Assembly (NCBI RefSeq): GCF_025753855.1
Contig: NZ_JAOWPT010000001.1
Span: 461,001 to 525,000, forward strand
Direction: 5' to 3'
Origin: Mesorhizobium sp. ZC-5
Lineage (GTDB): Bacteria > Pseudomonadota > Alphaproteobacteria > Rhizobiales > Rhizobiaceae
Length of the DNA stretch: 64,000 bases
Shown here: piece after piece, positions 57,343 to 64,000 of the stretch
Layout: each line of letters starts with the position of its first letter
How positions within the stretch are numbered: the first letter of the stretch is position 1
Made by a program: the position numbers and the translations under genes
The notes under the pieces: model-generated
The model's input: only the letters and a program-made list of their open reading frames with translations
Told to the model about the DNA's origin: nothing
The model's database searches: none

Positions 57343-57623
57343 GCGGCGGTCCGCTTGGTGGTGCGTCGCAGGGGCTCGGCTGCAGCCGCGCCCCCCTCGC
57401 GGGCAACCGTCTCATCAATCTGGCCCAAAGTTGCCCGACCCTTGGGCGGCGCACCGAGGAAACCAGCCAGGTCGTTAAAATCCACATTCTTCGGCGTCAC
57501 CAGAAATCTGTCTCCCACAAGGGTGTAGACGAGCTCGTCGCCTGTCTTCAGAGACAGCGCCGTTCTTAATTCACGTGGCAGCGTAACCTGACCTTTCGAC
57601 GAAATTTTCAAAAGTTTCGGCAT
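57339..57623 (-). CDS. vapB: AbrB/MazE-type antitoxin (VapB-like)
   Basis: This 94-residue protein begins MPKLLKISSKGQVTLPRELR, a SpoVT/AbrB swapped-hairpin DNA-binding domain (residues 1-48). A C-terminal tail (about 50-94) should bind the toxin. The start at 57623 has GGAAGGA 8 bases upstream; an ATG at 57632 is flush against that ribosome site and is less likely. A 26-base palindrome (57635-57660) lies immediately upstream, expected to be its own operator. Confidence 0.87.
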   Translation of the reverse strand: MPKLLKISSKGQVTLPRELRTALSLKTGDELVYTLVGDRFLVTPKNVDFNDLAGFLGAPPKGRATLGQIDETVAREGGAAAAEPLRRTTKRTAA

Positions 57624-57634
57624 TTTCTGCATCC

Positions 57635-57660
57635 TTCCGACTATTGGAGAATAGTCGGAA
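57635..57660. promoter_or_regulatory. Palindromic operator upstream of vapB
   Basis: Arms 57635-57645 and 57650-57660 (TTCCGACTATT and its complement) are perfect around GGAG. The site lies in the 54 bases between ruvA and vapB and overlaps the vapB ribosome site region. It would allow AbrB-type autorepression. Confidence 0.75.
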
Positions 57661-57677
57661 AAGCACGACAACTCAAA

Positions 57678-58298
57678 TTACCGCGCCAGTTCTTTCAATC
57701 CCAGCCGGATCAGCTTTGCCGAATCCGCTCCCTCTCCGGCCGTCTTCATCGCTGCCGCCACCGCGTTCGCAGCAATGTCGCGGGAATAGCCGAGGTTGGT
57801 GAGGGCCGAGACCGCATCGGCAACCGGCGCGGGTGCCACACCCTCACCGAGTTCCTGCTTCAGCCCGATCGTGCCGCTCGCCGAACCGGCAAAGGCCGGC
57901 GCCTTGTTCTTCAGCTCCGTGACGATGCGCTCCGCCACCTTCCGTCCGACGCCCGGCGCCCGGCTCACCATGGCGATGTCGCGCAGCGCGATCGCGTTGG
58001 CTAGGTCCGGCGGCGACAGCGTCGACAGGATCGCCAGCGCCACCTTGGCGCCGACGCCCTGCACGTTGTTCTGCAACAGCCGGAACCATTCGCGCTCCAG
58101 CGCGGTCTGGAAACCGTAGAGCCGGATCATGTCTTCCCGCACATAGGTCTCGATGAACAACGTCACCGCCTCGCCCGGTCCGGGCAGATTGGCCAGCGTG
58201 CGGGCCGAACAGTAGGCGACATAGCCGACGCCATGCACGTCGACGATGCAGTGATCCTCGTCGACCTCGTCCAGCGTCCCCTTCAGCTTGCCGATCAT
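57678..58298 (-). CDS. ruvA: Holliday junction DNA-binding protein RuvA
   Basis: This 206-residue tetrameric protein has an N-terminal OB fold ([20 protein letters not shown]), helix-hairpin-helix motifs ([18 protein letters not shown] and [18 protein letters not shown]) and a C-terminal RuvB-binding domain ([20 protein letters not shown]). It is 21 bases downstream of ruvC. Confidence 0.96.
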   Translation of the reverse strand: MIGKLKGTLDEVDEDHCIVDVHGVGYVAYCSARTLANLPGPGEAVTLFIETYVREDMIRLYGFQTALEREWFRLLQNNVQGVGAKVALAILSTLSPPDLANAIALRDIAMVSRAPGVGRKVAERIVTELKNKAPAFAGSASGTIGLKQELGEGVAPAPVADAVSALTNLGYSRDIAANAVAAAMKTAGEGADSAKLIRLGLKELAR

Positions 58299-58319
58299 TT
58301 CCCCGCCCCTCGAATGCCT

Positions 58320-58832
58320 CTAATCCGCCAGCGCGGCCACCCGATAAGCCACGCTCTGCCGGTGATGGGCGTGGCAGATGGCGATCGCCAGGGCGTCGGC
58401 CGCATCGTCGCCTTCGAACGTCGCCTTCGGCATCAGCACCCTCACCATCATGTGGATCTGCTTCTTGTCGCCATGGCCGACGCCGATCACCGCTTTCTTG
58501 ACCGCGTTCGGCGCATATTCGGCGACCCGCAGTCCGGCGCGCGCCGGCACCAGCATGGCAATTCCGCGCGCCTGCCCGAGTTTCAGCGTCGCCGACGCAT
58601 CCTTGTTGACGAAAGTCTGTTCGACGGCGGCTTCATGCGGCACATGTAAATGAAGGATTTCGGCGAGGCCGTCATGCAACTGGCAAAGCCGGGAAGCGAG
58701 GGCGGCCTTGTCGTCCGACCTGACCGTTCCGGACGCAACGAAGCGCAGGGAATTGCCGAGGCTCTCGACGATGCCCCAGCCGGTTCGCCTCAGCCCCGGA
58801 TCGATGCCGATGATGCGAATCGCGTCCCTCAT
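58320..58832 (-). CDS. ruvC: Holliday junction resolvase RuvC
   Basis: This 170-residue nuclease has the RNase H-like fold with catalytic acids in [24 protein letters not shown] (Glu) and [13 protein letters not shown]. It resolves junctions positioned by RuvAB. It is the first gene of the ruv transcript, with a 71-base gap to rcdA. Confidence 0.96.
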   Translation of the reverse strand: MRDAIRIIGIDPGLRRTGWGIVESLGNSLRFVASGTVRSDDKAALASRLCQLHDGLAEILHLHVPHEAAVEQTFVNKDASATLKLGQARGIAMLVPARAGLRVAEYAPNAVKKAVIGVGHGDKKQIHMMVRVLMPKATFEGDDAADALAIAICHAHHRQSVAYRVAALAD

Positions 58833-58903
58833 ATGCCCACTCTATCTGCGCTGGCCGTTGATGCCAGCGAATTGTGAACAAAACAGAAACGGAATGGGAA
58901 GTA

Positions 58904-59434
58904 TCAGCCGCGCGCGAAAGCAGTGTTGAGCAGCGAGATCTGGTCAGAAACCGGATTGCTGGCGCGCAGCGGGCCAACCACGGTGTTGTCGCTGCCGCCA
59001 TAGATCTCGTCGTCCATGCGGCGGACGACACCTTGCAAGCTGAGCGACCGCAGCACGAGGTCGCGGAAAGCTTCCGGCAGTTCGTTCCAGCCGGTGCCGT
59101 TTTCCTGCGCCGAACTGGTATCGAGACGCACCTTGGATTTTTCCGCGGCCACCTGGTCGCGGGTCATTTCACCAGAATTCGCCGCCCGCTGCAGAAGCAG
59201 CCAGGAGGCCACCTGCATCAGCCTTGTCGTCAGCCGCATCGATTCGGCCGCGTAAAGCGTCGCCGCAGGCCGCGACAGCTTCTTGGCCTCGGCGCGTCCC
59301 TGACCGTCCAGATATTCGGCCGCCTGTTCCACAAGCCGCATGCCCTCGTTGTAGAGTGGCTTGAAGGATTGCGAAAAGACCCGGCGCTCGGCCAGCTTGA
59401 TGGTTTTCGCCGTCCCTTTTTCAGGCTCGATCAT
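58904..59434 (-). CDS. rcdA: DUF1465 protein, RcdA-like proteolysis adaptor
   Basis: This 176-residue helical protein belongs to DUF1465. That family includes Caulobacter RcdA, an adaptor that helps ClpXP degrade CtrA during the cell cycle. Conserved stretches include RRVFSQSFKPLYNEGM, AAESMRLTTRLMQVASWLL and LRSLSLQGVVRRMDDE. It lacks membrane segments. It sits upstream of ruvC in the same direction. Whether it acts on CtrA in this organism is inferred from family membership. Confidence 0.82.
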   Translation of the reverse strand: MIEPEKGTAKTIKLAERRVFSQSFKPLYNEGMRLVEQAAEYLDGQGRAEAKKLSRPAATLYAAESMRLTTRLMQVASWLLLQRAANSGEMTRDQVAAEKSKVRLDTSSAQENGTGWNELPEAFRDLVLRSLSLQGVVRRMDDEIYGGSDNTVVGPLRASNPVSDQISLLNTAFARG

Positions 59435-59637
59435 TCAACTGCGCCCCTGCACTTCCCTGACCCGTGGTACTTGCCGCCTTCGAGCGGTGAACCTTTTTCG
59501 GTTCCGCCACCTTAAACGACAGGGCTAAGAAAATGCTCCGCCGCGCCGGTCAAGGCAAGCGCATGTTTAACAGAAGGTTAATGGCGGGAGTGCGGCGTCC
59601 GCCGTGTGTGGCGCATTGCTTGAATGCGGACAAAAAA

Positions 59638-59659
59638 AGAGCCGCGGAAAAGCGGCTCT
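59638..59659 (-). terminator. Orphan terminator in the 434-base gap upstream of rcdA
   Basis: A perfect 8-bp stem (59638-59645 with 59652-59659) is followed by seven T on the minus strand. The nearest upstream minus-strand gene (59869) ends about 210 bases away, so it may end an undetected small RNA in 59660-59860 or simply a long 3' tail. The rest of the gap shows no convincing gene. Confidence 0.6.
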
Positions 59660-59868
59660 CAGGAGTTTAACAGGGAGGCGTCAAACGGAGTGGCACCAAC
59701 CACTCGGTAAGAATCCAGATCACTGGATGGCCATAGTAAACACCTGTAAAGCTTAACGGACTCTTAACAGCCCGAATATTTTTTAGCTCAAGCCCGAAAC
59801 AAGTGTCCCACATGCGGACACTCGTCTGGATGGGATCACCGCCGAATCGACACCTCCGCAAAAGCCGT

Positions 59869-60258
59869 TCAGGCCCGCCGAACGACCGGCAGCGCGATCC
59901 AGGCGAACAGGATCATCGCCGCCAGGAACCCGAGCGAGGAAATTCCGGTGACCGGCTCGAGTGCCTCGTTGCCGCCCAGCAGGAAGAACAGGGAGACGAC
60001 GAGAGTGACGCCGCTGACGGCGGTAAGCCAGAAGTGCACTTGCGCCAGCCGGGTTTCCCGCGCTGCGGGAAACAGGTGATAGAAGAATGCAAATACGGCA
60101 GACATCAGCCAGCCGGCCACCATCACATGAGCATGCACCGGCATCGGCGAGTGATCATGGCTCATGCCCATATGGACACCGAGTATCATCCCGCAAATCG
60201 CGTACGCGATCGCGAGTACAAAGAAATTCCGTGCAACGCCTTGCATGCCCCACTCCAT
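59869..60258 (-). CDS. Heme-copper oxidase subunit I-like small membrane protein
   Basis: This 129-residue protein has four predicted helices. The sequence GVHMGMSHDHSPMPVHAHVMVAGW resembles the His-containing region of oxidase subunit I (CcoN-like), followed by FFYHLFPAARETRLAQVHFWL. It lacks the rest of an oxidase, so it is a stand-alone remnant or a small heme or copper-binding protein; such short homologues are seen in rhizobia as I recall. An ATG at residue 5 has GGAG upstream and is an alternative start. Confidence 0.75.
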   Translation of the reverse strand: MEWGMQGVARNFFVLAIAYAICGMILGVHMGMSHDHSPMPVHAHVMVAGWLMSAVFAFFYHLFPAARETRLAQVHFWLTAVSGVTLVVSLFFLLGGNEALEPVTGISSLGFLAAMILFAWIALPVVRRA

Positions 60259-60445
60259 TTTTGCCGTATCCCTTCCGGGATTGGGTCGCCGCGAATCCCC
60301 ATGCGGCCGACACGAACATTAGCATGTCGGCATATCCCGCAAAAGACGGTATCCGGAGCGGAGCGGTCTCTATGACGCAGCCGTTTCAGGACGGTGTCGT
60401 CCGGCCGCCGGCGGGATACATTCCCGTTACGCAGGCACCCGTTGA

Positions 60446-62086
60446 TCAACCGTCCCGCGCCATTTCCCTCAACCGGAATTTCTGTATCTTGCCGGTCGAG
60501 GTTTTGGGGATTTCGGCGAAGATCACCGCCTTGGGGACCTTGAACCGCGCCAGCAGGCTGCGGCAGTGCTCGATGATCTCACTCTCGCTCGCCGTCCTGC
60601 CAGGCTTCAACTCGACATAGGCGACCGGCACCTCGCCCCATCTGTCGTCGGCCCTTGCGACGACACCACAGGATGCCACCGCAGGATGCTTGTAGAGCGC
60701 ATCCTCGACTTCGATCGACGAGATGTTCTCGCCGCCCGAGATGATGATGTCCTTGGAGCGGTCCTTGAGCTGGATGTAGCCGTCGGCATGCATGACGCCG
60801 AGATCGCCCGAATGGAACCAGCCGCCCTCGAACGCCTCGTCGGTGGCTTTGCGGTTCTTCAGGTACCCTTTCATGACGATGTTGCCGCGGAACATGACCT
60901 CGCCGATCGTCTCGCCATCGGCCGGCGTTTTTTCCATCGTCGCCGGGTCGATCACGACCAGGCCTTCCAGAGAGGCGTAACGGACGCCCTGCCGCGCCTT
61001 CTTCGAAGCCCGTGCAGGCTTTTCGAGATCGTCCCAGTCGCCGTGCCATTCGTTGACGACGGCCGGTCCGTAGGTCTCGGTGAGGCCGTAGAGATGCGTT
61101 ACCGCGAAACCGGCGTCGGCCATCCCCGACAGCATCGCTTCGGGCGGTGGTGCGGCGGCCGTATTGAAGGTCACCTGCTGCGGAAACTCGCGTTTGTCCT
61201 CGTCCTTCGCGTTGATCAGCGTCGACATGACGATCGGCGCGCCGCACAAATGCGTCACGCCATGGTCGGCGATGGCGTCGTACATTGCCTTGGGCCGCAC
61301 CCAGCGCAGGCAGACATGGGTGCCCGCCTGCACCGCAAGCGTCCACGGAAAGCACCAGCCGTTGCAGTGGAACATCGGCAGCGTCCACAGATAGACGGCA
61401 TGCTTGGCCATGCCGGCGTGGATCGTGTTGCTGTAGGCCATCAGCACGGCTCCGCGATAATGATAGACGACGCCCTTGGGATTACCGGTCGTGCCCGACG
61501 TGTAGTTCAGCGAGATCGCGTCCCATTCGTCGTCCGGCATCGACCATTGGAAATCGGCATCGCCGCCGGCCAAGAAATCCTCGTAGTCGATCGAGCCGAT
61601 ACGCGCGCCCTTGGGATAGGGTGCATCCTGCCCGTACTCGGGATCGTCGAAGTCGATCACCAGCGGCCTGACCTTGGCCAGCGCCAGGGCGTCCTTCATC
61701 ACCCCGGAAAACTCGCTGTCGACGATCACCACCTTGGTCTCGGCATGGTCGAGCTGGAAGGCAATCACCGCTGCATCGAGCCTGGTGTTCAGCGAGTGCA
61801 GCACCGCCTTCACCATCGGTATGCCGAAATGCGCCTCCAGCATCGGCGGCGTGTTGGAAAGCATCACCGTCACCGTGTCGCCCTTGCCGATGCCTTTCTT
61901 GGCGAGCGCCGAGGCGAGCTTCAGCGAGCGCTGCCAGAATTCGCGGTAGCTGATGCGCTGGCGGCCATGCACCACCGCAAGATGGTCGGGATAGGTGCGC
62001 GCCGCCCGTTCCAGGAATGATACTGGCGTCAGCGGCTGGTGGTTGGCGACGTTCCGGTCAAGGTCGATGTCGTAGATGCTAGGCAA
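60446..62086 (-). CDS. Acyl-CoA synthetase (AMP-forming)
   Basis: This 546-residue adenylate-forming enzyme has the P-loop YTSGTTGNPKGVVYHYRG, LYGLTETYGPAVVNEW, the hinge region GWFHSGDLGVMHADGYIQL and the catalytic lysine in KTSTGKIQKF. It activates a fatty or aromatic acid to the CoA thioester in the cytoplasm. Its length and the QPLTPVSFLERAARTYPDHL start resemble medium/long-chain fatty acid ligases including DmdB-type methylmercaptopropionyl-CoA ligases; the substrate is not resolved. The neighbours give no pathway context. Confidence 0.9.
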   Translation of the reverse strand: MPSIYDIDLDRNVANHQPLTPVSFLERAARTYPDHLAVVHGRQRISYREFWQRSLKLASALAKKGIGKGDTVTVMLSNTPPMLEAHFGIPMVKAVLHSLNTRLDAAVIAFQLDHAETKVVIVDSEFSGVMKDALALAKVRPLVIDFDDPEYGQDAPYPKGARIGSIDYEDFLAGGDADFQWSMPDDEWDAISLNYTSGTTGNPKGVVYHYRGAVLMAYSNTIHAGMAKHAVYLWTLPMFHCNGWCFPWTLAVQAGTHVCLRWVRPKAMYDAIADHGVTHLCGAPIVMSTLINAKDEDKREFPQQVTFNTAAAPPPEAMLSGMADAGFAVTHLYGLTETYGPAVVNEWHGDWDDLEKPARASKKARQGVRYASLEGLVVIDPATMEKTPADGETIGEVMFRGNIVMKGYLKNRKATDEAFEGGWFHSGDLGVMHADGYIQLKDRSKDIIISGGENISSIEVEDALYKHPAVASCGVVARADDRWGEVPVAYVELKPGRTASESEIIEHCRSLLARFKVPKAVIFAEIPKTSTGKIQKFRLREMARDG

Positions 62087-62200
62087 GTGCTCCCCCTCAT
62101 GCGTGAGGAGGAGACTTTAGACCGGCGCTCCGCGACATTGAAGCAATCTGTTTTCAAATACGATCCCGCGCTGATGCGCCGCGTTCTGCCGGCCTGGCAA

Positions 62201-63364
62201 TCAGGATGCCGGTTTGAGTGCGCCACCAGCCGTCGTGCGCGAAACCGCGGCGGGTTTCGGTTTCTTGCCGCCCCAGCCGATCTTCGGCAGCCAGTCGAGG
62301 TAGTAGGCGAGGGCAAACTGCAGCGCGATGCCGGCCGACATCAGGATGGAATCATAGAACAGGCCACCCGGGCTTACCGTCTTCATCACCTGCGCCACCA
62401 TCGCCAGGATGGTGCCTGCGATGAACACCGGCAGCGAATGCTTGCCGAGCACCGCCAGCGGGTGGTCGGGGCCGGTCCGTGCCAGGTTGGACAGCACCGG
62501 GATCGTCACGATGAGATAGGCGATCGACAGTATATGCAGCAGCCTCGATGCCGACAGGAACGTCTTGTCGAAGCCGGTCAGCACCGTCGGCAGGCCGGAG
62601 GCGGTCTCGATACCCCACAGCGGCCATTTGACCCAGAAGAGCGCGCCGGCGAGATAGAATACCGCGGCACTTGCCATCCACCAGTTGAAGCGGATCTCGC
62701 CGCCGCGCTTCACATGCATCATGCCGGCGATGCCGATCACGAACAGGAACTGCCAGGACAGCGGATTGAGGAACCAGAACCCGTCGCCGGGATAGTTCGC
62801 CGGCGCGATCTGGTAGATGCCGGCGATAAGCCAGAGAAGGCCGGACGCCAGCACCATCAGCCGCAGGCTGACGGCGCCGATCAGCAGGAAGGCCGGCATC
62901 ATCAGGAGCACCACGGCGTACATCGACAGGATATTGTTGTAGCCGACCTGGTGGCTCAGCGTCGCGATGCCGACCAGCGCTTCCGGCGTGTCATTGATGA
63001 TCAGTTCGATGTTGATCAGCTTCAAAAGGTCGGGCCGCGAGAAATACAGAGCCGCGGCGGAAAATATGCCGAGTGTCGCCACCGTGGTCATGATGTGGGT
63101 TGTGTAGAGGACGCCAGCACGCCGCCAAGCCTTCAGCGTGATCAAAAGCCGGTTGCCGGGTTCGAATTTCAACCCATAGGCCAACCCGACGGCGATGCCG
63201 GAGATCAGCACGAAGGCTTCGGCCGAATCGGAGAACCCGAAATTCTTGTGCGTGAAGTGCTCGAAGATCGTCCCCGGCACGTGGTTGACGAAGATCGTCA
63301 GCAGCGCGAGCGCGCGGAAAACGTCGATGCGGGTGTCCCGCTGGGAAGGTGCATTGCTGGTCAT
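62201..63364 (-). CDS. opgC: OpgC-family periplasmic glucan acyltransferase
   Basis: This 387-residue integral membrane protein has about ten helices and the OpgC domain start RIDVFRALALLTIFVNHVPG, where Arg and His of the acyltransferase fold are visible. OpgC adds succinyl groups to osmoregulated periplasmic glucans; in rhizobia these are cyclic beta-glucans important in low-osmolarity growth and plant interaction. It ends with a basic tail KIGWGGKKPKPAAVSRT. It is probably monocistronic. Confidence 0.88.
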   Translation of the reverse strand: MTSNAPSQRDTRIDVFRALALLTIFVNHVPGTIFEHFTHKNFGFSDSAEAFVLISGIAVGLAYGLKFEPGNRLLITLKAWRRAGVLYTTHIMTTVATLGIFSAAALYFSRPDLLKLINIELIINDTPEALVGIATLSHQVGYNNILSMYAVVLLMMPAFLLIGAVSLRLMVLASGLLWLIAGIYQIAPANYPGDGFWFLNPLSWQFLFVIGIAGMMHVKRGGEIRFNWWMASAAVFYLAGALFWVKWPLWGIETASGLPTVLTGFDKTFLSASRLLHILSIAYLIVTIPVLSNLARTGPDHPLAVLGKHSLPVFIAGTILAMVAQVMKTVSPGGLFYDSILMSAGIALQFALAYYLDWLPKIGWGGKKPKPAAVSRTTAGGALKPAS

Positions 63365-63498
63365 GTTCAGTCACGGATTTTTGTTGCGAGAGGCTGGTCC
63401 GAGACGAACCGCCGGGATGATCTGTTCCCGCCCATAACGCGCAAGTACCCGAAAAGGATGACAGTTTTGCGATTTTCCCCGTCACGAATTGTTCATCG

Positions 63499-64000
63499 CT
63501 AAAACATTTGAACGGCGCCGTCCCACACCAGCTTGAGCGCCACGACTGCCACCGTGGCATAGGTGAAGGGGTAGAAAACCTCGGGCCGCATGCGCCTTAC
63601 AAGCCATGCGCCGGCAAGCGTGGCGAGCGGTGCAACCGGCATCAGGGCAGCGGAGGCGGCGAGATTGGTCGCATCGAACTGGCCGAGCGCGAAATAGGGA
63701 ATGAGCTTCACCGCATTGGTCACCGCAAAAAAGATCGCGGCGGTACCGGTGACGACCTTCGGATCGAGGCGCAGCGGCAGCGCATAGACCTGGAAGGGCG
63801 GGCCGCCGACATGCGCGATGAAGCTGGTGAAACCCGCAACAGTGCCCCAGAACGCCGCGGCGATGCGGTTCGGCTGCGCCGCGTGGTGGGAGCCATGACG
63901 GTATCTCAGGTAGAACCAGCGGCCGACGAAGACGATGGCCACCAAACCGACCATGAAACGCACCATGTCCGGTGTCACCACCGCGGCCATCAGCCAGCCC
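63499..64000 (-). CDS. TauE/SafE-family permease (3' part, cut by window end)
   Basis: The visible 167 codons encode the C-terminal half of a TauE/SafE membrane protein, with helices at VRFMVGLVAIVFVG, FTSFIAHVGGPPFQVYALPL and ALMPVAPLATLAGAWLVRRM. The family carries sulfite or other anions outward, or acts as a general exporter. The frame stays open to the last base of the window (reading GWLMAAVV at the edge), so the N-terminus lies beyond 64000. Confidence 0.87.
   Translation of the reverse strand, partial: GWLMAAVVTPDMVRFMVGLVAIVFVGRWFYLRYRHGSHHAAQPNRIAAAFWGTVAGFTSFIAHVGGPPFQVYALPLRLDPKVVTGTAAIFFAVTNAVKLIPYFALGQFDATNLAASAALMPVAPLATLAGAWLVRRMRPEVFYPFTYATVAVVALKLVWDGAVQMF

Noticed and set aside
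60566-62020. A 484-codon plus-strand open frame
   Set aside because: It is antisense to the acyl-CoA synthetase, which has all its motifs on the minus strand.

Overview
This 64 kb window looks like a chromosomal segment of an alphaproteobacterium of the order Rhizobiales (Hyphomicrobiales), most like the Mesorhizobium/Phyllobacteriaceae group. The pointers are GC-rich coding sequence, HWE-type histidine kinases, a pstSCAB-phoU-phoB cluster with the long alphaproteobacterial PstA/PstC, an RpoH heat-shock sigma factor, RcdA (DUF1465), OpgC, a serC leader, Omp25/31-like porins and short palindromic repeats of rhizobial type. The genus is inferred from recall, not from a search.

Layout. 1-4.3 kb: end of an unidentified gene, a DUF1328 membrane peptide, two HWE sensor kinases and a glycine-zipper lipoprotein. 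4.4-9.1 kb: a xylose-type ABC importer divergent from a ROK repressor, with a striking palindromic operator between them. 9.1-15.6 kb: the phosphate regulon with a clear Pho box, followed by a six-PAS hybrid kinase (15.8-20.0 kb) and tRNA-Glu. 20.3-21.8 kb: a decayed gene interrupted by palindromic repeats, then a repeat cluster. 21.8-27.7 kb: VOC protein, small membrane protein, RluD, RpoH, a large proline-rich membrane protein and PurA. 27.9-34.5 kb: DMT transporter, FitAB-type toxin-antitoxin, serC-serA with a structured leader, and two outer-membrane beta-barrels.

34.7-59.4 kb is a recognisable alphaproteobacterial core block, read from the minus strand: rcdA, ruvC, ruvA, ruvB, ybgC, tolQRAB, pal, cpoB, tilS, ftsH, glmM. 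It is broken by accessory insertions: a vapBC module between ruvA and ruvB, a Nudix and a GH5 gene between ruvB and ybgC, and about 8 kb between ftsH and glmM. That 8 kb holds a paired beta-helix/diheme-cytochrome module of unknown function, TetR, imine-reductase-like, frameshifted SDR, HxlR, PIN-like and GIY-YIG genes and several repeat elements.

59.8-64 kb: a small oxidase-like membrane protein, an acyl-CoA ligase, OpgC and a truncated TauE/SafE transporter. The most promising poorly described items are the beta-helix/cytochrome pair, the vapBC module coupled to ruvB, the PIN-like protein with its small neighbour, and the palindromic elements that have invaded coding sequence.
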